From: an uncultured Nitrospira sp.
GTDB taxonomy: Bacteria; Nitrospirota; Nitrospiria; Nitrospirales; Nitrospiraceae
NCBI GenBank assembly: GCA_902500775.1
Contig: CABVRZ010000025.1
Span: forward strand, 1 to 64,000
Direction: 5' to 3'
Length of the DNA: 64,000 bases
The position numbers and the translations under genes are program-made. Of this stretch, positions 28,848-38,248 are shown one piece after another (positions within the stretch are counted from its first letter, which is position 1; the number at the start of each line of letters is the position of its first letter). The notes beneath the pieces are model-generated. The model did no database searches. It was given only the letters and a program-made list of their open reading frames with translations, and was not told the origin of the DNA.

Positions 28848-30547
28848 CGTGAACGACGGGTGGTCTTCCGGCCAGCGGCGGCCCCTGCACGCGGCTGGGA
28901 TGCGGTGGTTTTCTCGAGTGCGACTGAGATGGCATTCACGGTCGAGGCTTGATCACGTCCCAGTTGCACTCGAATTGCCTGACGATTATGGGTATGCAAC
29001 GATGCGAGATCACCCGCAGCCTGAGCCTGCGCCAATATGCCAAACGAAAACGGTTTGCCTGGAATGGGCACGTCGGGCGCCATTCGGTCGACAAGTTCTA
29101 CAAATATGCCCGTATTGGGTCCGCCTTTGTGCAGCTGTCCCGTTGAATGGAGATATCGTGGTCCATATCCAAATGTCGTGGCGACTTGGTGTTGCGCCAT
29201 AAGGACCTGGCGAAGCCGACGCATGGCCACCTCGAATGACTTGCTTGGTATCGTGTAGGCAAGTATCGAGACATAGATACCGGGTTTGAGATGAGTCGCG
29301 AGTGCTTGCGCCGCCTCTTTGGCTGAATGACTGGTTTGTTTCGGAAGCCGCCCGGTGGAGTGGAAACTCTCGAGAACCCGATTTGTGTTGTCTTTGCTTT
29401 CCTGGACATTCGGTTGATCGAACGGGTGAATACCAAGGAGATGACCTGCGACTGCCGTGGCAAACTCCCAGCGGAAAAATTCCGCCCCAATGTCATAACG
29501 ATCTCGGAGATCAAACTGCAGCACCGGGTGCTTGGCCTTGACCAACGCCTGAACGGCACGGTCCAATGCGTGATTCTTGTCCCCTTTCAGCTTGAGATAG
29601 ACAAAGAATCGATCGGTACCATAGGCGTTGGGTTTCAACAGTGGTTCTTGTGCGATGGGAATGAGACCTGTTCCTTCTTTCCCAGTACTTTCCGCAAGAA
29701 GTTGTTCTGCCCACAGACCGAAGGTCGACAGTGTTGGTGAAACCAGAACCGTCACCTTGTCTCGCCCCGCTTTTGCGAGACTCCCCATCGCTGCCCCAAG
29801 ATACGCCCCTGGATTGGACTGCATGCCATCAACGTTTCGACAGTGCTCCGCCATGCCGGCAGCGCGATCGAGCAAACGCTTGATGTCGAGCCCCAGAAGC
29901 GCAGCCGGTACAAGGCCAAAAAACGAGAGGACGGAATAGCGTCCACCGATGTCTGGAGGATTTGTAAAGATCTGTCCGAATTCGTACTCTTTGGCCATCT
30001 GCTCCAAGCCAGTCCCCGGATCAGTGATCGCGATAAATTGCTTTCCTCTATGATTGCCCTTCGCCTTGGTCACGAGGTTCCAGAAATGTCCGAAGAGCGA
30101 CATGACCTCGATCGTCCCACCTGATTTACTCGCGACCAGAAAGAGCGTTCTCGTTGGGGTGATGCTCTTGGTCACCTGTCGCACCCATCCTGGAACGGTT
30201 GAGTCCAGGACCCAAAGGCGCGGTGCCCCCTTCTGTGCTCCAAACACGGTGCGGAACACTTCCGGTCCCAAACTGCTGCCGCCCATTCCTAACAACACCA
30301 CATCCTTTATCTTGAGATTCTTTGCGACTGAGACACAGTCCTGGAGCTGTGCATGCTGTTGCCGCATTTTATCCTGAACCGTGAGCCAGCCCAGACGATT
30401 AGAAATTTCTGTAGGCTCTTGTTTCCAGAGCCGGTAGTCTTTCCGCCAAATGCGCTCCACGGCTTGATCGTGATGGAGTGCCTCAAGAGCGGGCGTGATT
30501 GTGGATCGGAAAAATGCTGGAAGCTGGTCATTCCTGCGCATTGGCAT
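28844..30547 (-). CDS. pgi: Glucose-6-phosphate isomerase
   Basis: 567 aa from ATG 30547, which follows GAGGAGG; an in-frame ATG nine codons earlier has no SD. LLGMGGSSLGPEVFRTVFG, LFLVASKSGGTIE, DPGTGLEQ and GGRYSVLSFFGLVPAALLG are the sugar-isomerase blocks, in the form seen in the isomerase half of bacterial transaldolase-isomerase fusions. The protein ends with a basic, Ala/Arg-rich tail (AAAGRKTTRRSR) that looks disordered. First gene of the pgi-pgl-glk-rpiA operon. Confidence 0.94.
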   Translation of the reverse strand: MPMRRNDQLPAFFRSTITPALEALHHDQAVERIWRKDYRLWKQEPTEISNRLGWLTVQDKMRQQHAQLQDCVSVAKNLKIKDVVLLGMGGSSLGPEVFRTVFGAQKGAPRLWVLDSTVPGWVRQVTKSITPTRTLFLVASKSGGTIEVMSLFGHFWNLVTKAKGNHRGKQFIAITDPGTGLEQMAKEYEFGQIFTNPPDIGGRYSVLSFFGLVPAALLGLDIKRLLDRAAGMAEHCRNVDGMQSNPGAYLGAAMGSLAKAGRDKVTVLVSPTLSTFGLWAEQLLAESTGKEGTGLIPIAQEPLLKPNAYGTDRFFVYLKLKGDKNHALDRAVQALVKAKHPVLQFDLRDRYDIGAEFFRWEFATAVAGHLLGIHPFDQPNVQESKDNTNRVLESFHSTGRLPKQTSHSAKEAAQALATHLKPGIYVSILAYTIPSKSFEVAMRRLRQVLMAQHQVATTFGYGPRYLHSTGQLHKGGPNTGIFVELVDRMAPDVPIPGKPFSFGILAQAQAAGDLASLHTHNRQAIRVQLGRDQASTVNAISVALEKTTASQPRAGAAAGRKTTRRSR

Positions 30548-30653
30548 GGGCCTCCTCTTGGATTGAACCGGCATTGCGGATTTGGTAGGGACTATAAGCG
30601 TATCTTATTGATCCACTGGGGAAAAGGCAATGCAAACTGAATGCTGTGCTTCT

Positions 30654-31292
30654 CTATGGATTGGAAGCCCGTCGGATGACGACCGCCATTCCATCTACCA
30701 ACGACCAGGCAAGGGATTGAGCATGATCACCAGAGACAGTGAGTTGGAGTTGTCCACCCTGTTTGGAGGACTGATCTGAAAAGAGGGTTCCGGCCAAGCT
30801 CCTGGTCTGACGCCACCACGCTTTACCGAGGAACACCACCCCCTTAAGTAAACTGTCCGCCGAAGCAGATGGAACCACGGTGATGGTGAGGGCGGGCGTG
30901 AATGTCAGCACATAGTCAACCGGCATATCGTCGACAGCAATGGGTTCCTGCTCAGTCGCTGCACCAGGTTCGATCTTTCGCCTAACGACGGCCGGTCGCA
31001 TCGTCAGCTTATGAATACCTTTCAAGTGGTCGTGTGAATTTGATGCCCATGAAATGATGGGGATCTGATGAAGATCCATCCCGCGGCCTTTGATATGAAT
31101 GATCTTGGTGGCCAGATCGATGAGGACATAGGTTTGCGAACGTGCTGCAAGTTTGACCTCTTCCTCAAGAACACGGGAGGCTTCTTTAAGCGCCTGGCCG
31201 TCAGCCAGGTTCAGATCAGGAAAGGCCTCGGGCTCCTTTCCCCATCCCGGCGTGGTGAACGCGAGCAGCAGAAGAATGGCGCAGAGGTTCAT
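30654..31292 (-). CDS. Exported L,D-transpeptidase-related protein lacking the catalytic motif
   Basis: 212 aa with signal peptide MNLCAILLLLAFTTPGWG. The segment SQTYVLIDLATKIIHIKGRGM resembles the opening strands of the YkuD domain in the neighbouring transpeptidase (QPYILVDTARNRLYVKRQD), but no HGT...SHGCxR catalytic block follows. The C-terminal part ends in a hydrophobic Trp/Val-rich strand. It lies 27 bases after the active paralogue, in the same operon. It may be a regulatory or binding paralogue; the resemblance is by eye only. Confidence 0.7.
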   Translation of the reverse strand: MNLCAILLLLAFTTPGWGKEPEAFPDLNLADGQALKEASRVLEEEVKLAARSQTYVLIDLATKIIHIKGRGMDLHQIPIISWASNSHDHLKGIHKLTMRPAVVRRKIEPGAATEQEPIAVDDMPVDYVLTFTPALTITVVPSASADSLLKGVVFLGKAWWRQTRSLAGTLFSDQSSKQGGQLQLTVSGDHAQSLAWSLVDGMAVVIRRASNP

Positions 31293-31319
31293 GAGTAGTA
31301 TCTGCGCGCCCTTGAGCGA

Positions 31320-31982
31320 TCAAAAGATCATGATTGGTGTCCCCACTCGAGCGAGTTTGTAGACACCCTTCAGATCGTTGTCATTGAGGCGAATACATCC
31401 GTGTGTCACGTTCTTCCCCAACAATCGGGTATAGAGCGTCCCATGGATAAAGTAGCCTTTCCCAAACCCGAGTGCATAGTCACCAAGCACGCCAGGCTCT
31501 GCCCGCTCCGCCGAATTTTTTGGAAGATCGAGACCTTCTTCGACAAACGCCCAGTCTGGTTTAATCCATGTCGGATTGGTGATTTTTGACTGAACCAGAA
31601 ACTCTCCACGCGGCGTATCGAAGATCCATTGGTCGTTGCCTTCGCCCGGCTTGTCAAGAATCGTCCCACTCCCCGTTGATGCAATGGCATCAAGCACGAT
31701 TTCATCCTGACGCTTGACATAGAGGCGGTTTCGAGCCGTGTCTACCAATATATACGGCTGGTTAGGCATGAGCTGAGCCAGCTGTTTCGAAAGCGTCTTA
31801 TATTTGGCCTGCAGCATACGAAGGGACGCTTTCTCCTCAACGCGTGGTTGCTGGACCTCGCGACTGGTTCCTGACGTGGGAGAGGTTGTCGTCGGAGCAT
31901 TCATCACCAGCACCGTGATGAGGATGACCGCGAACGCTGCGAGAACGATTCGGCCCATTGGTCTCTGCTCAGATTTCTTCAT
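31320..31982 (-). CDS. L,D-transpeptidase (YkuD domain)
   Basis: 220 aa. N-terminal membrane anchor (GRIVLAAFAVILITVLVM), Thr/Ser-rich spacer, then a YkuD domain with GKGYFIHGTLYTRLLG and NVTHGCIRLNDNDLKG carrying the catalytic His and Cys. It cross-links peptidoglycan or attaches proteins to it in the periplasm. Its start overlaps the end of the upstream transpeptidase gene. Confidence 0.93.
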   Translation of the reverse strand: MKKSEQRPMGRIVLAAFAVILITVLVMNAPTTTSPTSGTSREVQQPRVEEKASLRMLQAKYKTLSKQLAQLMPNQPYILVDTARNRLYVKRQDEIVLDAIASTGSGTILDKPGEGNDQWIFDTPRGEFLVQSKITNPTWIKPDWAFVEEGLDLPKNSAERAEPGVLGDYALGFGKGYFIHGTLYTRLLGKNVTHGCIRLNDNDLKGVYKLARVGTPIMIF

Positions 31983-33102
31983 CGCTACGATGGAGTTGCG
32001 CCAACGTCAAGGCCACCGCATTTTGCCTAGTCAACGCCCCGACAATGGTAACAGGTGCCCCAACAGGGACGCTCTCATAGAGCACCGTCATGTTTGGGTT
32101 GTCGAGCATAATGCATCCGAGAGTTTGTGCCAGCCGTTCATTGTCTGCGCCATGAATTTCGATCTGGCCCCCGATGTCCTTATACGAGGCGATTTTCCCC
32201 GACCTCTTTGCCAGCTGGAATCGCCGTCGATCCGCACCATTCGGGTAGTCCAGAGCCAATGCCCGGTAGAATTGCGTTTGGCCTGGCCCTCGCCTGTCGG
32301 TGATATGATACCGCCCTTCCGGTGTTGCCCCATCCCCCTGAAATTGTTTCTCAAGCATGCCGTTGAAGCCTAAACGCACAGGGTATGATACCACCTTCCG
32401 ACCGTTCTTGTAGAGGCTCAACTCTCGCTCAGCCTTGCTCACCACAATGGCAGTCGCCTGATGAGTGCGTGACCACTCAACAGTCTGTTTGGCTAAGGTC
32501 TGCCAGTAGATGATCCGACTTTCGTCAGCATAGCGCCCCAATTCTTGATTGAGTAGGGACGCCTGCGCTTTAAGCGCATGATCAGCTTTTTCCGCAGTCT
32601 GTATGGCCCTCAGGTAGTCTTTTTGATCTAGGTATGACCGCGCCTGCTTGACGAGAACATCCGTCTGAACGCCCTTGTCTCCAAATAGAATACGCCCGTC
32701 TATCGCCTGAACCCGAACGGTGATGTAGTGGAGCTGAGTTTCGAGACGAGTGACCCGCTCCTGTATTGCCTGCTGTTGTGAGACCTGCCGATCGTGGAGC
32801 TGTGAAACGGTACGCTCCCCCATGACGTAGAGCCAGCGTAGGTCAGTTTCAAGATCACTCGATTCCCAGGGCCACCGAATCAGATCGTCGTCCAGTTGGG
32901 TACGCGCTTTGAGCAAGGCCCATTGTCGAACGAATTGTCCGTACTCTTCGGGAGCCGTTTCTGGAGCACGCAGGGCGATGAGATCTTGATCGATGGTCTC
33001 AATAGCCGCAACAAGATCGGGAGGGACAGCTTGCACGCAGCCGACGAGGCAAGCCGTACTGAGCAGTACAACAAGTGTGCTATATATGTGGCCTCCCCGC
33101 AT
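31969..33102 (-). CDS. L,D-transpeptidase with N-terminal helical region, lipoprotein
   Basis: 377 aa. The N-terminus STLVVLLSTACLVGCVQ contains a lipobox (LVGC). About 180 residues of helical, coiled-coil-like sequence follow, then a C-terminal YkuD domain. Catalytic region: IEIHGADNERLAQTLGCIMLDN, in which TLGC replaces the more usual SHGC and the Arg after Cys is Met, so activity may differ from canonical enzymes. Middle member of the envelope operon. Confidence 0.85.
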   Translation of the reverse strand: MRGGHIYSTLVVLLSTACLVGCVQAVPPDLVAAIETIDQDLIALRAPETAPEEYGQFVRQWALLKARTQLDDDLIRWPWESSDLETDLRWLYVMGERTVSQLHDRQVSQQQAIQERVTRLETQLHYITVRVQAIDGRILFGDKGVQTDVLVKQARSYLDQKDYLRAIQTAEKADHALKAQASLLNQELGRYADESRIIYWQTLAKQTVEWSRTHQATAIVVSKAERELSLYKNGRKVVSYPVRLGFNGMLEKQFQGDGATPEGRYHITDRRGPGQTQFYRALALDYPNGADRRRFQLAKRSGKIASYKDIGGQIEIHGADNERLAQTLGCIMLDNPNMTVLYESVPVGAPVTIVGALTRQNAVALTLAQLHRSDEEI

Positions 33103-33110
33103 TGCTGTGA

Positions 33111-33722
33111 TTATCTTTTCCGCCCTGGTTTGCCTTTTCCAACTTTCGCGAGGGCGTTTTGTATTTCGGTTGAAACCCCTTGGCTCATATCGTGAATGGC
33201 CTTGGCCTGAGTTTGTGCAGCGGGAAAATCTTCCTTATCAATCGATGATTGAACCTGTTTGAGCAAGGACTTCAAACCTTCAACATCATTCTTGATCGCT
33301 TCTACGGCGGCGCGATCCTTTCCAACCGGGGCCTTCGCAACTAGATCTTGCGTGGCTCTCACAGCTTCTTCCGCCACCTGCTGGGCCTGCAAGGCCGCAG
33401 CTTTGGCTTCTTCCTTCTTTTGAACTGAGGCGGTCTTTATTCGATCACTTTCTGCCTTGGCTGAAGCGGAGAGCTGTTGCGCCTTGCCGTAGTCTCGAAA
33501 CAGTCCGAATTTTCCTTCTTGATCTGATACTTCCTTCCTCATGGCCGCCAGAGTTCCCTCAAGCTTGGCGTACTCTTCGGCAGAATACGTGGCTGCCCCA
33601 CTTTCCTGCACTTCTTTCAAAGCCTTTTCAGCCTCTTGGAGCTGTTGGGTAGGGGGATCCGCACACCCGGCCGTAAGGGCCAGAGCTAGTGTTATCGATA
33701 CAAGGGTTACTCTTCTTGCCAT
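33111..33722 (-). CDS. DUF4398-type lipoprotein with helical repeats
   Basis: 203 aa. Signal with lipobox LTAGC. The mature protein is almost entirely alpha-helical, rich in Ala, Lys, Glu and Gln (QQLQEAEKALKEVQESGA...YAKLEGTLAAM), in the style of DUF4398 lipoproteins. It is eight bases ahead of the lipidated transpeptidase and probably works with it at the cell wall. First gene of the four-gene operon, with an SD (AGGAGGA) at 33733-33740. Confidence 0.8.
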   Translation of the reverse strand: MARRVTLVSITLALALTAGCADPPTQQLQEAEKALKEVQESGAATYSAEEYAKLEGTLAAMRKEVSDQEGKFGLFRDYGKAQQLSASAKAESDRIKTASVQKKEEAKAAALQAQQVAEEAVRATQDLVAKAPVGKDRAAVEAIKNDVEGLKSLLKQVQSSIDKEDFPAAQTQAKAIHDMSQGVSTEIQNALAKVGKGKPGRKR

Positions 33723-34061
33723 GCTGTGGGTCCTCCTCCTTCAATAAATTCGATTCTGAAACCTAAGTTACTACCGATCTTCCATGGACGGGTCAACGAG
33801 ATAACAGAGACCAGCGCATCGGAGTTTGGGCATACTAACACACCCAAAGCAGCGAGCAAGCCCGGTGCCACCGACTGTCATGACCATTGAACCATGACCC
33901 CGTCGATTTCAGCTACTTATATCGTAATGATTACCTCGATGAAGGAGGGTTTGTGGCATTCTGGTGACGGAACGCAAAAGCGCCTCATTAAATAATAGAA
34001 CTGATTGGGAGGAGCAAGTGTGGAATCCTTAACAGGTGACACTCACCGTAATGCCATCAAA
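33723..34061. other. Intergenic region between the envelope operon and rpmH
   Basis: Divergent promoter region. I looked for a cluster of DnaA boxes, because rpmH-rnpA-yidC often lies at the origin, and found none; dnaA itself is not in the window. Confidence 0.6.
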
Positions 34062-34090
34062 TTGACAGACCCCTTTTGCTCCCCTATAAT
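34062..34090 (+). promoter_or_regulatory. Perfect consensus sigma-70 promoter of rpmH
   Basis: TTGACA (34062-34067), 17 bases, TATAAT (34085-34090): an exact match to the housekeeping consensus. It lies 54 bases ahead of the L34 start codon. Confidence 0.92.
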
Positions 34091-34143
34091 TCGCCGTTCA
34101 TTTTGTCTCGGCCGGTCAGGCTCGGAGAAGGAGAAGGGGAACC

Positions 34144-34281
34144 ATGTCGTTTACATTTCAGCAGCCGTCTAACTTAAAGAAAAAACGTGAACATGGGTTT
34201 CGAAAACGCATGAGCACAAAAAACGGGCGTAAGGTCTTGGCCCGCCGACGCGCAAAAGGACGGGCTCGGTTGACTGTCTAA
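34144..34281 (+). CDS. rpmH: 50S ribosomal protein L34
   Basis: 45 aa, starting [19 protein letters not shown] and containing [22 protein letters not shown], the conserved basic L34 body. A strong SD (GAGAAGGAGAAGGGG) precedes ATG 34144. First gene of the rpmH-rnpA-yidD-yidC block. Confidence 0.97.
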   Translation: MSFTFQQPSNLKKKREHGFRKRMSTKNGRKVLARRRAKGRARLTV

Positions 34282-34393
34282 ACCTATCGTCTCGGGTTAT
34301 GCTGGTGTTCTTCGTGTCGCTCCCCAGTCTCTTGCGTTCTTGTTGAGCGTACGCCCACCTACCAGTTGCGATCTATTCCGGGGTCATGAGCAG

Positions 34394-34786
34394 ATGGGAC
34401 ACGACAGAGGCACACCCCCTTACCCGGGTGCACTCGAGGCACAAAAGCACGACAATATTTTTTTAAGGAATCACCGCGATATCCAAGCCGTCAAGCATCA
34501 TGGCCGTCGAATATCGACAACACTCTTTAACCTTCAGGCCTATAAAATGAATGATGCGCCGAGTCGTGTAGGAATTGTCGTGGGAAGACGATTTGGAAAT
34601 GCCGTCCGGCGTAATCGTGCAAAGCGGGTGTTCCGCGAGTTAGTCCGTCATTCTTATTCCGAATTGGTTTTCGGACGTGGGGTGCTTGTTTTTCCCAAGA
34701 AGGACGTTCTCTTATTGTCTCGAGCCGATTTAATGCAGGCCTGGAAGACGTCACTGCAACGCATGCATCTGCTTCGTCCTAATTGA
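34394..34786 (+). CDS. rnpA: Ribonuclease P protein component
   Basis: About 130 aa. RVGIVVGRRFGNAVRRNRAKRVFRELVR is the RNR motif of RnpA, preceded by FLRNHRDIQAVKHHGRRIS as in other family members. It binds RNase P RNA and helps 5' processing of tRNAs. The start is uncertain: ATG 34394 and TTG 34340 are in frame and neither has a good SD; family length favours the later one, and even that leaves about 20 extra N-terminal residues. Confidence 0.92.
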   Translation: MGHDRGTPPYPGALEAQKHDNIFLRNHRDIQAVKHHGRRISTTLFNLQAYKMNDAPSRVGIVVGRRFGNAVRRNRAKRVFRELVRHSYSELVFGRGVLVFPKKDVLLLSRADLMQAWKTSLQRMHLLRPN

Positions 34787-34795
34787 CACTAAATT

Positions 34796-35005
34796 ATGAA
34801 ACGAGTTCTCCTATGGATTCTGCAGGGCTATCGTCTGGTGATCTCACCAATGTATGGTCCGACCTGTCGTTTTTATCCGTCATGTTCACGCTATGCTTCA
34901 GAAGCCATCGCCAAGCATGGCGCATGGTATGGATTTTGGCTGGCCTTTGTCCGACTGATGAAATGTCACCCCTTCCACCCGGGAGGGGAAGATCCCGTCA
35001 GGTAG
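34796..35005 (+). CDS. yidD: Membrane protein insertion efficiency factor YidD
   Basis: 69 aa, usual length. [28 protein letters not shown] and [13 protein letters not shown] are the diagnostic Cys-containing blocks. It assists YidC-dependent membrane insertion and lies between rnpA and yidC, as in most bacteria. An overlapping 96-codon frame starting at 34783 is not credible. Confidence 0.96.
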   Translation: MKRVLLWILQGYRLVISPMYGPTCRFYPSCSRYASEAIAKHGAWYGFWLAFVRLMKCHPFHPGGEDPVR

Positions 35006-35045
35006 TGATAGACGCCTTATTCACTAACGAAAGTACAATTTCCAC

Positions 35046-36743
35046 ATGGAAAAGCGCCTTGTTGTCTTCCTAATACTCTCGGCCGCAATTGTTTTTGGAT
35101 ACGAGTTTGCACTCAAGGGATTAGGCCTGCTTCCGCCACCGACCATTTCAGAACCTGCCGGACCAGTCCCCGGCGAAGCAACCCCTCCGCCCGACACAAG
35201 TCCCGGCAGTCCCCCGGTGACGGCTGCGACGGGGAAAAATCCTGAGACGCTCAACTCCACTCCTGGTGCTGTTTCAAAAACGCAATCTGTTCGCGTGGAA
35301 TCGGTTACTGGTGAAACGGTCGAGATAGAGACAGAGCTCTATCGCGCCAAATTCAGCTCCCGGGGAGCCGTTCTGACAAGCTGGGAGCTAAAACGATACC
35401 GCAGTAGCTCTGATGGGAAACCTCTGGTCCAGCTGGTTCGACAAGGGAGCAAGTTTGCTGATCCATTGACGGTCACAACTGACGACGCAGCACTGACGAA
35501 GGAATTTAGAGATAGTGCGTACAAGGTCGAGAAGGATTTTACGACGCTAGACCAGGAGCACCCGACCGGTCACATTACATTCTACTACAACAACCCTGGT
35601 TCCAACATACGACTTGAGAAACAACTCACTTTTCATGCCGACAGTTACCTCGTAGATATCAGCTTGACGTCAACGGGCCTGACGAGCCCGGTTAAATTGG
35701 AATTGGGCACAAATTTCGGCGTCGTGGAGTGGGGCGAAGGGTTCATCGGCTCAGTTGGGACCGTCTCGTTGATCGATGACAAGATTGAGACTGACGCCCC
35801 AGAGGCTGACACGGAGCGTAAAGGTGCCCTGGCTTGGACCGCCCTACAAGACAAGTATTTTATGTCTGCCCTTATTCCAAAAGGGGCTGCCTCCGCTTGG
35901 CCGAAGAAGCAGGGTGAAAAACTGGTCTCAACCGGCGTTCGCATGGCTGGAGATCCATCTGCGGCACCGCTCATGTTGCAGTTATTCGCCGGCCCAAAAG
36001 AATTTGACACGCTTCAAAACCTGAACATTCGGCTGGAAGATACGATTGATTTTGGATGGTTTCTGTTCGGTAGTTGGGACACGGTGAGGGCCGTCGCCAA
36101 GCCGATCTTCTATGTACTACGTTCCATCAATGAATACACCCACAATTACGGTGTGACCATCATCCTGCTCACCGTTGCGATCAAGCTGCTGTTTATCCCC
36201 TTGCAGTACAAAAGCTACTCCTCGATGAAGCAGATGCAGACCATCCAACCAAAGGTAGCGGCGGTCCAAGAAAAATTTAAGGATGATCGTGACCGTTTAA
36301 ATCGGGAACTTATCAAGCTCTACCGCGATCATAAGGTCAATCCTGTGGGGGGATGCCTCCCAATGGTCCTTCAAATGCCAGTATTTGTGTCGCTGTTCAA
36401 TATCCTGTACATGACGATTGATCTGCGGCAAGCACCCTTGGGCCTCTGGATTACCGACCTATCCGTTCAGGATCCCTATTACATTCTCCCCATCATCATG
36501 GGAATCAGTATGATGGTGATGCAGAAGATTCAGCCCACTACGATGGATCCTGCGCAAGCGAAGGTCATGCTGGCGCTGCCTGCCCTCATGACGTTCTTAT
36601 TCATCAATTTTCCGGCAGGTTTGGTCCTCTATTGGCTGACCAACAACGTGCTGTCCATCCTTCAGCAGTTTGTCACAGACAGGTTTTTCATGAAGAATCG
36701 CTCGGTGGCCCTCAGCACGGAGGACGCAGGGACTCAGAAATAA
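35046..36743 (+). CDS. yidC: Membrane protein insertase YidC
   Basis: 565 aa. N-terminal TM (LVVFLILSAAIVFGYEFAL), a Pro/Thr-rich spacer, a large periplasmic domain of Gram-negative type (about residues 85-350) and the conserved 60-kDa membrane core: YTHNYGVTIILLTVAIKLLFIPLQYKSYSSM, VNPVGGCLPMVLQMPVF and a C-terminal TM with FPAGLVLYWLTNNVLSILQQF. It inserts inner-membrane proteins with or without Sec. Confidence 0.97.
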   Translation: MEKRLVVFLILSAAIVFGYEFALKGLGLLPPPTISEPAGPVPGEATPPPDTSPGSPPVTAATGKNPETLNSTPGAVSKTQSVRVESVTGETVEIETELYRAKFSSRGAVLTSWELKRYRSSSDGKPLVQLVRQGSKFADPLTVTTDDAALTKEFRDSAYKVEKDFTTLDQEHPTGHITFYYNNPGSNIRLEKQLTFHADSYLVDISLTSTGLTSPVKLELGTNFGVVEWGEGFIGSVGTVSLIDDKIETDAPEADTERKGALAWTALQDKYFMSALIPKGAASAWPKKQGEKLVSTGVRMAGDPSAAPLMLQLFAGPKEFDTLQNLNIRLEDTIDFGWFLFGSWDTVRAVAKPIFYVLRSINEYTHNYGVTIILLTVAIKLLFIPLQYKSYSSMKQMQTIQPKVAAVQEKFKDDRDRLNRELIKLYRDHKVNPVGGCLPMVLQMPVFVSLFNILYMTIDLRQAPLGLWITDLSVQDPYYILPIIMGISMMVMQKIQPTTMDPAQAKVMLALPALMTFLFINFPAGLVLYWLTNNVLSILQQFVTDRFFMKNRSVALSTEDAGTQK

Positions 36744-36793
36744 GACGCGCTGGTTTGGCCTAACGCGATGACGCATCAAGTCGATGGTGGATC

Positions 36794-38239
36794 GTGCCTA
36801 TCGATGGAACACTTGAGGACACAATTTGTGCCATCGCAACTCCATTGGGAGAGGGAGGCGTTGGGATTGTTCGAATTAGTGGTCCAGGCGCCACAGACAT
36901 CTCCTCTAAAATTGTGCGGCTGCATATAAATCGCGCTCTCGACACTCTTCCCACGCATACGCTACACCTCGCTGATATCATCTCAACTCCACGTCATGAT
37001 TCAGATGGTGATTCTCAATCATCCATGAGTCACGAACGGATCATTGATGAAGGCTTGGTGGTCTACATGAAAGGGCCTCACTCGTTTACTGCTGAAGACG
37101 TGGTGGAACTCCATTGCCATGGAAGTATGACGATACTTCGTCGTGTATGTGAGTCCTGTGTTGCTGCTGGCGCTCGACTGGCACAACCGGGTGAATTCAC
37201 CAAGCGTGCGTTTTTAAATGGACGCTTAGATCTGTCTCAGGCTGAGGCTGTCCTCGATACCATCAAGGCCAAATCCGAGTTTGCTTTGACCGTCGCCCAA
37301 CGCCAGCTTCGCGGAGAATTAGGCTGTTATGTGGGCGAGCTGCGGACTACTATTCTGTCCCTACAGGCACGCGTCGAGGCTGGAATCGATTTTTCAGATG
37401 AGGACATTTCTTTCGTGACGCGCGCTGAGCTCAAGGCGGGTCTCCAGAACGTTGGACGGCAAATACAGAAGATGCTCGACACAGCCAAGACCGGTCGGGC
37501 CTTGCGCGACGGGGTACGCGTGGTGCTTGCGGGCCTTCCGAATGTCGGCAAATCCAGTTTACTTAATAGCCTCATTCATGATAATCGCGCGATTGTCACT
37601 GATATCCCTGGAACCACACGTGATGTTATTGAAGAATCAGTCATCTGGAACGGGCTTCCCGTCACATTGGTGGATACAGCCGGTTTGCGAGACACCACGG
37701 ACGTGGTGGAACGGGAGGGAATCAAGCGGTCGAAGGATGCCCAGGCTCAGGGGGATTTGATTCTTTATGTCCTGGATGCAGTGGAAGTTGAGCAGGCTAC
37801 GACTCTTGAGTTGCCTTTCCGATTACCTGGACGAAAGGATCTCTTTGTTCTCAACAAGATCGATGTACTGACTCCTCCAACAATACGGACCCTTTCCCAC
37901 GAGTTGGAGAGACGGATAGGCCAAACAATTCTCCCCATTTCCACAAAGACCGGCGCAGGCTTGGATGAGCTCAAAGCGGCCATCGCCTCATGCTTTGTCA
38001 CTGGATCCTTTGAGTCTACTGAAGGAGTAGTGATTACGAATGTGCGTCATCGTGTCGCATTGGAGCAGGCTTTCATCGCGATTACAGAAACCCTCTCTTC
38101 CCTTGAGCGAGGAGCACAGGCAGAATTGTTGTCCGTCGATCTTCAGGAAGCTGCGGACGACCTTGGGGAGATCATCGGAAGTATTACCTCTGACGATGTC
38201 TTGGAGCGAATTTTTTCTGATTTTTGTATCGGCAAGTAA
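36794..38239 (+). CDS. mnmE: tRNA uridine-5-carboxymethylaminomethyl modification GTPase MnmE
   Basis: 481 aa from GTG 36794. N-terminal formyl-THF-binding domain (IATPLGEGGVGIVRISG), central G domain with GLPNVGKSSLLNSL, DTAG and NKID, and the C-terminal CIGK motif that completes the active site. With MnmG it adds the 5-carboxymethylaminomethyl group to wobble uridine of tRNA. The mnmG gene starts nine bases downstream. Confidence 0.97.
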   Translation: MPIDGTLEDTICAIATPLGEGGVGIVRISGPGATDISSKIVRLHINRALDTLPTHTLHLADIISTPRHDSDGDSQSSMSHERIIDEGLVVYMKGPHSFTAEDVVELHCHGSMTILRRVCESCVAAGARLAQPGEFTKRAFLNGRLDLSQAEAVLDTIKAKSEFALTVAQRQLRGELGCYVGELRTTILSLQARVEAGIDFSDEDISFVTRAELKAGLQNVGRQIQKMLDTAKTGRALRDGVRVVLAGLPNVGKSSLLNSLIHDNRAIVTDIPGTTRDVIEESVIWNGLPVTLVDTAGLRDTTDVVEREGIKRSKDAQAQGDLILYVLDAVEVEQATTLELPFRLPGRKDLFVLNKIDVLTPPTIRTLSHELERRIGQTILPISTKTGAGLDELKAAIASCFVTGSFESTEGVVITNVRHRVALEQAFIAITETLSSLERGAQAELLSVDLQEAADDLGEIIGSITSDDVLERIFSDFCIGK

Positions 38240-38248
38240 GGGGCGTCC

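Noticed and set aside
33723-34143. Possible oriC before rpmH.
   Set aside because: No DnaA box cluster found and dnaA absent; gene order alone is not sufficient.
34783-35073. 96-codon frame overlapping yidD.
   Set aside because: The yidD frame carries all family motifs; this one does not.
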